A stretch of 64,000 nucleotides of DNA from positions 510,136 to 574,135 of the forward strand of contig CAJNDS010002213.1 of assembly GCA_905221605.1 (NCBI GenBank), given 5' to 3'. The position numbers were made by a program, and so were the translations under genes. Shown in pieces: positions 45,301-55,620 of this stretch. The notes beneath the pieces were generated by a model. That model saw nothing but the letters and a program-made list of their open reading frames with translations. It was not told the DNA's origin and ran no database searches. How positions within the stretch are numbered: the first letter of the stretch is position 1; each line of letters starts with the position of its first letter. The DNA comes from Symbiodinium natans (Eukaryota; Sar; Dinophyceae; Suessiales; Symbiodiniaceae).

Positions 45301-48300
45301 CTCAAACCAGAGCTGGCCAGCAGCATGATCCCCGTAGACTCCTTTATTCCATATCATCACTACCCCTAAACCCTAAACCCTAAACCCTAAACCCTAAACC
45401 CTAAACCCTAAACCCCCCAAAATCCTGGTCAGAGGCCTCCCCACTCGCGCATGCCCGCGTCGAAGAGCCCAAGCTGTTGGAACCAGTCTTTGCGCATCGC
45501 GAAGATGCCACCCGAGGTCCCTTTGAGGGGGACAGGGTTTAGGGTTTAGGGTTTAGGGTTTAGGGTTTGGGGCTTAGGGTTTAGGGATTGGGGTTTAGGG
45601 TTTAGGGTTAGGAATTAAGGGCTTACGGTTTAGGGCGTAGGGAATTCCTACAGCTGAGCTCTGTCCAGCGCGTAGGCTACGTCCGCGGAGGACAAAAAAG
45701 CAAACGAGCTCTTAGTAGGGTTAGGGGTCGCCTACATATTCCCAAGCCCTAAACCCTAAACGCTAAGCCCCTAAACCCTAAACCAAAACAGAGGGAAATA
45801 AGGTACCCAATTCCGAACGAGGAACCGGGGCTGTCGTACGAATCCGGCTGGTCGTTGCGAATGACGTTGCCGGGATTCCTCAGGGCAAAATCCTACATCC
45901 GAAACCTGCACCCTTATCCCTGGGTTTAGGATTTAGGGTTTATTTAGGGTTTAGGGCTACTTGGAGGTTCGTGCGTACTTCTAAGTAGGGTTCGAAGTAC
46001 ACTAAATAGGGTAATAACCATCGTTACCATACTTTATCACCCTATCTGCTAAGAACCCATGAACCTCCAAGTAAACCCTCAACCCCAAAACCCTAAACTC
46101 TAATCCCAAATCCGAAGCCCGTAAACCCTAAACCCTAAACCCCTAAACCCTAAACCCCAAACCCCCAAACCCTAACCCCTAAACCCCTGAACCCCAAACC
46201 CTAAACCCTGCAGCTCGGAGCTCGGAACCCCGGGCCCCGAACATCTCCCAACTCCGAGCCAAGCCGTGCACTCCCACGGGCGATTTTACCGCTTGGCCCT
46301 TGAAAGCCTATGAAACATATTCCTAGACCCAAGAGTAACCTCGGAATACAAAGGGAGGGTTTAGGGTTCAGGGTTTAAGGTTTGGGGTTCAGGGTCTAGG
46401 GTTTAGGCTTTCGGGTTTCGGGCTAAGCCCAAGAGTAGCCTAGGAACAAAAGGGTGCCCTTTTTGGTTTACAAAAGACTTAAAAGGGGACCCCAACCCCA
46501 GAAAGAAAAAAGAAAATGGAATCAGGGCCTGAGATTCCGAAATGAGAGCCTCTTAACACACATCCTGACAAGTAAAGATGCATATATCATGTTACATACC
46601 CCACAAACCTACGAGTACTTGTTACAACGACGAGAACTTTACAAAAAGAGACCACCCAACCCTATAGAAGAAGTCTGTACAACAGAAAACCCCTAAACAA
46701 AACGTGACACTCTATAAAATGGCCGAATAAGAACTCCAGAAAAAAACCCTATGCTTTACAGGGGGTGGGAGAAACAAACAAACACATTCTTCCTGCCTGA
46801 GAAGGAAGAATGTGGGGGATTTTTCTCTTTGATTCTTTGGGGGGTTCTTAAGCAAATTGAAGTTTAGGTTTGGGGCTCAGGGTTGGGGGTTCAAGGTTTG
46901 GGGTTTAGGGCTTGGGGCTGTGGGGTCTCCTCCTCATAAAGCGTACTTGGTTTGACAAAAATGTTTGGCCTTTTTGGGAAGTGTAAATAGCAAAGCAACT
47001 TGACACTGGGTTTAAGATCCCGTGCAAGACAGGACCCTCCCTGGATTTAGGGATTCGGGTTAGGTATAACTGTAGTTAGCAAAAGGCCTCCCAATATGGG
47101 AGGGTTCCGGTTCATCTAGAAGCCCTAAACCCTACACTCGAAAGCTAACCATGAACCTTCGATTCAACCAGGGCGTCGTGTAGACTAGGTTGAAGTTCCA
47201 CTCGTACCGCCAGTGGCCCGGTGGCATTGGGTGGTACCTGGGGGAGGCATGGAGGGGAACCTTGAACTTAGTGTTTATGGATTAGTATCCCTGGACGCTA
47301 AACCCTCAACCCTAATCCACTGAGCTTGCTCTAACCCAAAACTCAACTGAAGACGCGAGCTTAGGGTTTAGGGCTTAAGGTTTCGGGCAGCTGCCCATGG
47401 AAGAGTTCACGCAGGCTTGCAAGAGCCTTGTGTGCGAGCCCGAAGCTGCTTTCAAAACAGGTCAGGCGGGTCAGGTCTGCATTAACGTTTAGGGTTTAGG
47501 GTTTAGGGTTCAGGGTTTAGGGTTTAGGGTTTAGGGTTTAGGGTTTAGGGTTTAGGGTTTAGGGTTTAGGGTTTAGGGTTTAGGGTTTAGGGTACTGCTT
47601 AGGTTTTTTTGTACCTGGTATGGGAAGGCCTGGCAGGCTACTATAAGTGCCTTAATGATTAGAATAGGGTTTCGGGGGTTACTATGGTATATTTACAAAG
47701 GGATTGTAAGGGAACACTATTAGCAATTCTTCCGACCCCTAAATTAGGGTTAGTAGGGTATGGGGGAATGAGGTACCCTTTTTTTTCCCTTAAAGGGTAT
47801 ATATAGGACCCCAACTCCCTTAGTCCCTGCTAACCAACAGTAATAAAAGTATGAAGACCACCCTAAACCTTAAACCCTAAACCCTGAACGCTAAACAGAA
47901 GAGGTGCTGGTGCCAGTTCTCCTGCGGGATCTGATCCAAAGTTGGCATGGCCAGCGCCTCATCAGGACAGTATCCGACGGTCTGCAAAGCGACCCTGGAC
48001 CCGCAAAAACTCCCTACACCCTGAACCCTGAACCCCAAACCCCAAACCCTAAACCCTAGAAACCCCCCCGCCCCCCCACCCTAAAATCCTTAAACCCTAA
48101 ACCCCAAACCCTATGCCCTAAACCTTAGAAAAAGGCCCTCACCCTTAAGACCCAAACCCTTAAAAAAAAAACTTAGCCTGAAAAGCCTGAACCCTAAAGC
48201 AACCCTCAGCCTGAAAAAACCCTAAAGCCTAAAGAAAACTCGAAGCCTAAAAGCTCTAAAGCCTAGGAGAAACCCTAACCCCAAAAGTTCTAAAGCCAAA

Positions 48301-48674
48301 CAAAAACTCTAACCCCAAAAGCCCTAAAGCCTATGCGCCCTGAATACCCTGGACCCTAAACCCTAGCCTAGAAAACCCCCTAACCCTAAAAACCGTTTTG
48401 GATTCAGGATTTGGGGTTTGGGGTTTGGGGCTTATAGGGTTAGGTTTAGGGCTGAAAGCTGTATCTACCGACTCAGCCCCACAAGCACGAAAAGATTGTT
48501 CCACGCTACAACAAAGCACAGCGCCAAGAAACGCTGTGTGGAAGATCTGTCCAAATCCTAGCATTCGTATGCAACAAAGGTCAGGGGAACCAACCCTAAA
48601 ACCCTGTTACCTACAAGCCCAGTGAAAACAAAGAATAATAATCCCCATATGTATATAAATATCTATATATATAC

Positions 48675-48708
<34 letters not shown>

Positions 48709-51700
48709 CCCTAGTAAGGAAGAATATTTTTGGGTGGTTCCTACAAGCCCAAGAACGAACGAATGTGAGACAATGTGAGTTACCTGCGCGCACACGCTCA
48801 ACAAAAAGACAAGAGATGCGAACGCGCGATGAAACACGCAGCTGGAAGAAGCGCAAGCGCGCGGCAAAACTGTCAACCCCCCAAATCCCCCTGCCAAAAA
48901 CTAAGCCCTATCAGCCTAGATTCGACCTATCAACCCATTAACACTAGCATTGGGGAGCGGGTTTAGGGTTGAGGGTTGAGGGTGTAGATCTTGATCTTGT
49001 GGTCACGCCAACCTGTGCCTACTTCAGGGGTTGAGGGTGTAGGGTTTTGGGTTTAGGGCTCAGGGTTTGTTGCTAACGAGGTTTATGTCCCCCCCCTCCC
49101 CCGCCACAAGCCCTGAGCCTTCGGATTCACGACCACGCGGTGCAAAATGTGCTGCAGCCAGTGCTTGTTGGGAATGACGTGGGCCTCTGGTACCCTACAC
49201 CCTGAACCCGGAACCCTAAACCCTAAACCCTCCATGACGGTCCGTTTGGGAGATCAATCCCGGTCAGGAAAGTTACCGGAAAGGAGACCTCGGTTTAGGG
49301 TTTAGGGTTCTCCGGGCATTTTCAGGCCTAATTCCTCATCCCGAAACCCCAGGCCCTCCCCCCCACGAAAATTAAGCCTCCCAGTCGTCTAGAATTTAGG
49401 GATCGAGGTTGAGCGCCCCAGACCCCCATGACCCCCAAACGCTGTACAGGGTTTCGGGCCTTGGGGCTTTGAGGGTTTAGGGTTTCAGGGTTTTGGGTTT
49501 CGAGCCCTAAACCCTAAACCCTAAACCCTAAAGGCCTCCAAGAAGACGATCACAGGCGCAGTCGCCATCTCCACCCCCTTCATCTTGGCAAGCATGAGCC
49601 CCTGCCTGCAGGGTTTAGGGCTTACAGGGTACAGGGTACAGGGTACAGGGTTTAGGGTTTAGGGTTCAGGGCTTGCAGGGTTTGCAGGGTTTGCAGGGTT
49701 TAGGGTTGCTTCGCAGGTTGGACACTAAGTCGGGTCACGAGGTGTTTCCATTGTTGTTCCTTACTGTGTCCTCGCCCATGGCTTGGGGTTCAGGATTTAC
49801 CCTACACCCTAAACCTTAACGGGATCAGTTTCAGGGCTGGCCCCGAACACCTTGAACTCTAAGCCCCAACTAAACCCAAAACCCTGAAAACCCTAAACCG
49901 CAAAACCGTAAAACCGTAAAACCCTGCAACCCTAAACCCTAAACCCTCCCTAAACCCTAGCCCTGAACCCTAAACCCTAAAACCTAAACCCTGAACCCGG
50001 AGACTCTTGCCTTTCGGGAAAGGCGAAGACGCGGACCTTGCTAGACAAGGCCTTCAGCTCCTTCTCCTTCCTGAGCTTGCTTGAGGGTTCAGGGTTCAGG
50101 GTTCAGGGTTCAGGGTTCAGGGTTCAGGGTTGAGGGTTTAGGGTTTAGGGTTTAGGGTTCAGGGTCTAGGGTTTAGGGTTCGGGGTTTAGGATTTAGGGT
50201 TTAGGATAGCCATCAATAATTGGGAGGAGTGAGTGCTTGATGCCCACAGGGGCATATAGGGTTTGGGGGCTTGTTTCATATGGATGACCAGGGAACCCTA
50301 AAGCCTAAAGCCGTAAAGCCTAAACCCTAAACCCTAAAGCCTAAACCCTAAACCGTAAACCCTAAACCCTAAAACAGGACGGGGAAGAATGCCTCTAGCG
50401 GCGGAAGCTTTAAGCCATGATGGTACCACAACGTGGGCTTCAGGTTGGGATGTTCCCCCTTATACTAACAGTCCTTAAAAAGGGACTATCGTACCCCCTA
50501 AACCCTAAACCTTATACCCTAGTATACTTCCTTTTAAGGACTAGGTTAGCATAAGGGGCATCTTAAGCTCCAGGTTTGCAGCCGCTTTACAGCGCGTTTG
50601 GAGCCTTTGCAGGAGACGAGTGCCTGCTGCGCTGCGTTGGGATGGTGGTGTGCTTCGTGACGTTCTTGTTGGGGTTTAAGGGGCTACCTTCCTTGTTCAT
50701 CTCTACAGACTTACAGGGGATGCGAACTCAAAAATCAAAAATGAAGGGTTTAGGGTTTAGGGGTAAGGGCTCAGGGTTCAGGGTTTAGGGTTTAGGGTTC
50801 AGGGTTTAGGGTTTAGGGTTTAGGGTTTAGGGTTTAGGGTTTAGGGTTTAGGGCTTAGGGTTTAGGGTTCAGGGTTGAGGGTTTAGGGTTTAGTCTTGCC
50901 TCCGCAACCAGTAGCGCAGCCTGGCTTCGCATCGTCGTTGCCGTCCGAGATCCAGATGTATTCGTCCACCAGCTCGTCGGGAGTAAAGTGGAGAATGGCT
51001 TTCCTGGTGTCTAGGGTCTAGGTTTAGGGTTTAGGGTTTAGGGTTTAGGGTTCAGGGTTCAGGGTTCAGGGTTTAGGGTTTAGGGTTTAGGCTGGGCAAC
51101 CGGGAACTTTACCCCTTTAAATGTCTCCCCCTCTTGAACATCTTGCAGGTCTAGGATTTAGGGGTCAGGGTTGAATTAGGGTGCAGGGCAATGTAGGGCA
51201 ATCCCTCCCTCTTTAAACCTGAAAAAGGTTCTAAGATGGCTTGAGTCAGGCTTCTGTTTGAAGGTTCTCGGGCTTAGGGCATGGGGCTTAAAGAGCGATA
51301 GGGCTTAGGTTTTCGGCCTTGTAAGTGTAGGGGTCCGTGTTTTTTGAGGGGGGAACTCGGGTTTTGGCCGCAGGGGCATCGTGCCCTCCATGTGCTCCCA
51401 CTTCTCAGCCAGCCAGGGAATGATGATGGACACGGTGTGGTTTGCGAAGTCTTTCCTTCCACGCCCTTTAAAGCCCTAAACCCTAAACTCTAAACCCTAA
51501 CTAAACTAAACCCTAAACCTTAAACCCTAAACCCTAAACCCCAAACCCTAAACCCTAAACCCTGAGGCCCGAACCCTGAACAGCTTTGGGGCTAGGCCAG
51601 CCCTTCGAAAGCCCTCTCAAGAGGCTTCTCTTCATCCAATCAGAGAAAAATATCCGGCATTTGTGCTAAGGCATCACATGAGCGAAGAAGACTAAACGCT

Positions 51701-52112
51701 CGCATTAGCCCCAACGGAGCTGGTGTGGAAGTTTAGGGTTTAGGGTTTAGGGTTTAGGGTTTAGGGTTTAGGGTTTAGGGTTTAGGGTTTAGGGTTTAGG
51801 GGGGGGGGGGGGGGGGGGGGGGCGCTCTCAACATTCTTTCGGGGGCCCTACGAGCTCTTGCAATTTTTTCTGAGCCAACCCTCAACCCTCACCCCCCACT
51901 AGCCAACCCTAAACCCTAAACCCTAAACCCTAAACCCTAAACCCTAAACCCTAAACCCTAAACCCTAAACCCTAAACCCTAAACCTAAGATGCTGCCTCT
52001 TGTACTTCCGGCAGCCAGCGGGTCTGGTATCCGGCGGGCACGGAAACCCGCGCGACATGTCGGCCGTCTCGCAGACCACCAGGGACAATGCACACAAATA
52101 GGTGAGAAACAT
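39308..52112 (-). CDS. Polypeptide N-acetylgalactosaminyltransferase-like glycosyltransferase, GT27 type, >20 exons
   Basis: Starts at 52112 with a signal peptide/anchor (MFLTYLCALSLVVCETA). Phased exons: 52112-51985, 51455-51369, 51003 to about 50925, about 50070-50011, 49605-49536, 49184-49119, 47981-47914, 47237-47157, 45878-45826, 45520-45437, 44240-44191, 44024-43984, 43142-43076, 42529-42488, 42224-42103, 41579-41482. In order they give HTVSIIIPWLAEKW (nucleotide-fold start), DEYIWISDGND, QGLMLAKMKGVEMATAP then VIVFLEAH (in place of DSH), NKHWLQHILHRV, RYEWNFNLVY, TSGGIFAMRKDWFQQLGLFD, CPGVGHLFRD, NYKRLAELWAQ and DCKDLKWYLESLGI. Probable further exons 40505-40440, 40253-40174, 39992-39938, 39618-39518 and 39394-39308 would end at TAG. 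It would transfer GalNAc to Ser/Thr in the Golgi. No clear ricin lectin repeat. The 3' end is tentative. Confidence 0.88.
39708..39926. repeat. TTTAGGG array, longest in the window (about 31 units)
   Basis: About 31 heptamers with one TTTCTGG interruption near 39808. It lies between probable exons 39938 and 39618 of the glycosyltransferase gene, that is, within an intron read in the opposite orientation to the gene. Confidence 0.97.
40021..40086. repeat. TTTAGGG telomere-type array
   Basis: Nine perfect units in G-rich orientation, between probable exons at 40174 and 39992. Confidence 0.96.
40761..40908. repeat. GGGCTTA variant array
   Basis: About 20 copies of AGGGCTT, a T-to-C variant, with two secondary mutants. 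One of the purest variant arrays here. Confidence 0.97.
43648..43830. mobile_element. Foldback element, family H
   Basis: A 183-bp element: left TAGAGTTCTAAGATATAACC, with GTGCCCCAAAAAAGCACATAAGC. Right GCTTATGCCTGTGTCC, with TTTTTGGG and GGGGCAC, ending AACTCTA. It lies in a glycosyltransferase intron (between 43984 and 43142). Confidence 0.65.
45958..46072. mobile_element. Foldback element, family B
   Basis: ACTTGGAGGTTCGTGCGTAC on the left against GAACCCATGAACCTCCAAGT on the right. Diverged relatives start with ACTTGGAGG at 11574 and 16573. It is intronic in the glycosyltransferase gene. Confidence 0.8.
47488..47594. repeat. TTTAGGG telomere-type array
   Basis: About 15 units with one TTCAGGG. 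It sits in the glycosyltransferase intron between 47914 and 47237, next to a family G element. Confidence 0.97.
47649..47744 (+). mobile_element. Foldback element, family G
   Basis: GTGCCTTAATGATTAGAATA with GGGTTTC through to AGCAATTCTTCCGACCCC. Full-length relative of 13979 (minus) and 23398. Confidence 0.72.
48660..48707. repeat. (TA)n microsatellite
   Basis: ATATAT run with short ATCTATATATATACG prelude, about 20 dinucleotides. It is intronic in the glycosyltransferase model. Confidence 0.95.
50447..50565. mobile_element. Foldback element, family A
   Basis: GGGATGTTCCCCCTTATACT with AACAGTCCTTAA on the left; TTAAGGACTAGGTTAGCATA with AGGGGCATC on the right. Three CCCTAAA-type units sit in its loop, so heptamers have entered an existing element or were copied with it. 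Confidence 0.82.
51730..51822. repeat. TTTAGGG array followed by poly-G
   Basis: Ten heptamers running directly into a G run of about 23. Strong G-quadruplex potential on the plus strand. First intron of the glycosyltransferase gene. Confidence 0.95.
51903..51984. repeat. CCCTAAA array abutting exon 1 donor
   Basis: Eleven units whose last bases form the donor of glycosyltransferase exon 1: on the minus strand the exon end at 51985 is followed at once by GTTTAGGG. The heptamer itself supplies the GT. Confidence 0.9.
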
Positions 52113-52139
52113 GACCTTGGCGGTTTAGGGCTTAGGGTC

Positions 52140-52335
52140 TAGAGGTTTAGAGGTTTAGAGGTTTAGAGGTTTAGAGGTTTAGAGGTTTAGAGGTTTAGAG
52201 GTTTAGAGGTTTAGAGGTTTAGAGGTTTAGAGGTTTAGAGGTTGAGAGGTTCAGAGGTTGAGAGGTTTAGAGGTTTAGAGGTCTAGAGGTCTAGAGGTTT
52301 AGAGTTTAGAGGTTTAGAGTTTAGAGTTTAGAGGT
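52140..52335. repeat. AGAGGTTT octamer variant array
   Basis: About 23 copies of TTTAGAGG with minor variants, immediately upstream of the glycosyltransferase ATG at 52112. It could be promoter-proximal. Confidence 0.96.
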
Positions 52336-52433
52336 TTAGGGTTTAGGCTTCGAGCTGCACGGGGTGGGGGGGCGGGGGTATACATGCAGGTCCCAAACAA
52401 TAGGGCTTAAGTGCAAGGGATCATAATTTTTTC

Positions 52434-52549
52434 TTACTGCTCAAGAACCCCCCCCCCCCCCCCAAAAAAAAAAAAGCTTCCTTACAAGGGGGTAATTTAG
52501 GGATTATCATTTAATTTTTTGGGGGGGGCTCTTAAGCAAATCGTAGTAA
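52434..52549. mobile_element. Foldback element, family E
   Basis: Left TTACTGCTCAAGAACCCCCC with poly-A; right GGGGGGGCTCTTAAGCAAAT then CGTAGTAA. The poly-C/poly-A and T/G arms make a long imperfect stem. Confidence 0.82.
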
Positions 52550-52599
52550 AACCCTAGACCCTAGACCCTAGACCCTAAACCCTAAACCCTAAACCCTAA

Positions 52600-53796
52600 A
52601 CCCTGAGTGCGGCTGGAGGGTCTCCCGTGGGCCTGCGCTTGCGCAAGGAGGCTGCAGCTTCGGCGCTAAAGGGGACAAGCCATGGCTTCGGCTTGATCTC
52701 AGCAGCTGCGTGAAGTTTAGGACTTGGGGCTTATAAATAGGGCTAGGTGCACTCGGAAACGACATGGGTTCGCTGGTGCCTGGGCTGCGAGCAGCCAACA
52801 TGCCCCCCTGAGGCGGCCGCGCCCGAAGCGCGTTCTGCAGGAGGCGAGGACCGTTTTGGGGGTTGGTCTGAGGTTTGAGGTTTGAGGTTTGAGGTTTGGG
52901 GTTTGGGGTTTGGGGTTTGGGGTTTGGGGTTTGGGGTTTGGGGTTTGGGGTTTGGGGTTTGGGGTTTGGGCTATGACCTTTGGGCTTTGACCTTTGGGCT
53001 TCTTGGGGCTCAGGGTTTGGGGTTAGGGGGTATCCCCCAAAAAAAAGGTACTCAATATACTCACTTGGCCATACTTTCTACGGACTCCCGTATACACGCA
53101 ACAATAAAGTGAACCCACTTTCATATCCCAAGGCTCTACCGAGACTACATACCGCCAGCCCTGCACCCTGAACCCCAGGCCCCAAGCGTCGGAGGATCTT
53201 GAGCACTCACTGCAAGCATCCTGCGCAACAAAACGAAACCCCAAAACCCTAAACCCGAAACCCTAAACCCTAAACCTCAACCCAGAATCCTAAATCCTGA
53301 AGCCCCGCAGCCACCTTCCAGGTTCCTGGCGGCAACGGCCAAACGTCCTTTCACTGTTACGGTTTAGGGTTTCGGGTTCGAGGGTTTAGGGATTTAGGGG
53401 TTTGAGGGTTTAGGCTTAGAGGATTTAGGGTGTAGGCTTTGAGCATCTCCGGTTTAGGGTTTGAGGATTTAGGGTTTAGGGTTTGGTTTGGGGGTTTGGG
53501 GGGCGGGGTGGTCTCGGAGATTCTGGGTTTGTTGTTTAGGGTTTACTTGCCTCCAGAGCCTAATTGTTGCGGGTTTCTGCTCACTTACGGGGTGTAGGAG
53601 GTGTCCTTAACCTAAACCCTAAACCCTAAACCCTAAACCCTAAACCCGAAACCCTAAACCCTAAACCCTAAGCCCTTGGGGTGGTTTGGGTTTAGGCCTG
53701 CTCATAGTGCTTGCAGGGACTAGGGCTGAACAAAAACTGAGGTTTGGGGATCTGGGTGCCCAGGAGACGAAACTGGAATGCTAATGATGTCGACAT
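52600..53796 (-). CDS. Multi-exon gene starting at 53796, unknown
   Basis: ATG at 53796-53794: MSTSLAFQFRLLGTQIPKPQ then FLFSPSPCKHYEQ, with a possible GC donor. Phase carries through a short exon ending in a perfect GTAAGTG donor near 53598, an exon at about 53356-53309 (acceptor ccgtaacag; donor GTGGCT) and one after gttttgttgcgcag near 53228 (MLAVSAQDPPTLGAW). Later exons follow strong acceptors near 52833 (cctcgcctcctgcag) and 52714 (IKPKPWLVPFSAEAAASLRK). No stop fixed. It lies upstream of, and on the same strand as, the glycosyltransferase. Family unknown. Confidence 0.4.
52882..52969. repeat. TTTGGGG variant array
   Basis: About twelve copies of GGGGTTT, the A-to-G variant, after four TTTGAGG units. 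It gives a false Trp-Gly-Leu-Gly frame. Confidence 0.96.
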
Positions 53797-53918
53797 TTAT
53801 TACCTGAGGCCCCAAACTCTGAAACCCTAAACCCTAAACCCTAAACCCTAAGAACGCAGGGTTCTGCGTTCAGCACGGGGTAGGATCCTTACTCATAGAA
53901 ACTATCGGCGCAGTAGCA

Positions 53919-55466
53919 TCAATCAAGTGCAACCAGAGATTGTGGCACAACCAAAACTCGATTGCCCGATCGGCAGCTACCACTCCCCAAAGCAAATTCC
54001 ACCCCCGAAGCCCTAATCTGAACCCTAGACTCTACAACCCGAAACCCGAAACCCCAAACCCGAAACTCTAAAACCCTGGACCCTAAAGGCCCTAAAACCC
54101 TAAAGGCCCTAAAACCCTAAAGGCCCTCCCTAAACCCTAAACCCTAAACCCTAGACCCTAAACCCCAAACCCTAAACCCTAAGGGCCGTAAAACCCGATC
54201 TTACTGGCTGCTTCCCAAAGCTGCCTCGGCTTCGCGGAGGAAGAGAGCGCAGGCCTCGAAGGTAGAGATGCGGCCTGCCAGGGTTTAGGGTTTAGGGTTT
54301 AGGGTTTAGGGTTTAGGGTTTAGGGTTTAGGGTTTAGGGTTTAGGGTTTAGGCTTTAGGGTTGAGGGTTTAGGGTTTAGGCTTTAGGGTTGAGGGTTTAG
54401 GGTTTAGGGTTAGGGTTTCGGGTTTCAGGTTTCGGGTTTAGGGTTTAGGGTCTTGCAGGTTCTTAGTAGGGAATGAGGGAATGAGGTACCCTACAGACCC
54501 ATTAGGGGATCATGTCGGTAATCAATTCCTGCACTACTAAGAACCGGGATCCCTTTGGGTTTGGGGGTTAAGCGATGCAGGGTTTAGGGCTGAGGTAAGT
54601 TCAGGGTTTACAGGGTTTATAGGGTTTAGGGTTCAGGGTTTAGGATTTAGGGTTCAGGGTTTGGGGTTTGGGGTTTGGGGTTTGGGGTTTGGGGTTTAGG
54701 GTTTGGGGTTTGTGGCTTGGGGCTTAGGGCCTAGGGCTTAGGGCTTAGTGAGGCCCAAGGAGGCCTTTGCCCGCTCCCGGCTTCAGGGCGTCGATGAGGG
54801 GCGAGTGAAAAGCCTGGACTGCAGCCTCCTGCAGCCTGAACAGGGAGGGTTTAGGGTTTAGGGTCTGGGGTTCAGGGTTTAGGGTTTAGGGTTCAGGGTT
54901 GAGGGTCTAGGGTAGTTACATGGTCCCTTAGGTCTTGGGTCCGTACTTGGGTAGCCCCTCAAGTAAAAGCTCCTCATATGCCCCTTATGCACCCCAGGAC
55001 ATCCCAGGGCCCATGCAAGGTAAGGGACCATATTAAGGGACCATGTACAACTTCCCCCAGGCTGGGGGGGGGGTGGGGGTGATAGTCGGGCTTACAGGAC
55101 TTCGGGTTTAGGATTTAGGGTTGAGGATAGAGGGTTTAAAGTTTAGGGATGTCAAGGGTAGAATTAAGGGCTTCGTCGGGTTTACCCCTGCCTCAGGCAT
55201 GGCACTGGAGGAAGGCCGTCCGCCGACCTTCTCCGATCCACCGCGCTTCGCAGCGCTTGCACCTGCTCCCAGGAACCATCCGGGACCAGCCTGCCGCGCT
55301 CTCAGGGTATTTATAGGGTTTAGGGTTTAGGGTGGAAGTGTAGCACAAGGCATCAAAAAGGACCCAAGTCACCCCAAATCCGTTTAGGGCTAAGGCAGTG
55401 GGGGTTGGGCGGTTAAGGGCAGACCTGCAGTCTGTAGATCCATTGGATGCGAGGGGGCTGCCTCAT
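53919..55466 (-). CDS. Complete 99-aa gene, five exons, unknown
   Basis: Exons 55466-55429, 55290-55228, 54835-54771, 54274-54205 and 53982-53919 total exactly 300 bp. It reads MRQPPRIQWIYR, then LVPDGSWEQVQALRSAVDRR, LQEAAVQAFHSPLIDALKPG, RISTFEACALFLREAEAALG, and ends SGNRVLVVPQSLVALD with TGA at 53921-53919. Donors are GC, GT, GC and GT; every phase matches. An AG acceptor (tcgggctttgccag) lies about 37 nt upstream of ATG. The middle looks like paired amphipathic helices of a helical-repeat fold (inference). The last exon is also open in another frame. Its stop is 122 bp from the next ATG. Confidence 0.6.
54911..55057. mobile_element. Foldback element, family C
   Basis: GGTAGTTACATGGTCCCTTA on the left; TAAGGGACCATGTACAACTT on the right. 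It lies in an intron of the 99-aa gene (between 55228 and 54835). Confidence 0.85.
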
Positions 55467-55620
55467 AAGGAGGTCTCATCGTCTGCTAGACATCCCCTGG
55501 CAAAGCCCGACGAAAACGACAAACCTCAATAGACTCGCTACACAGGCCCGAAAGCCTCATAGCCTAGCCCTTCAACCACAAGCCGTAAACCCTAAACCCT
55601 AAACTCTAAACCACTAACCG

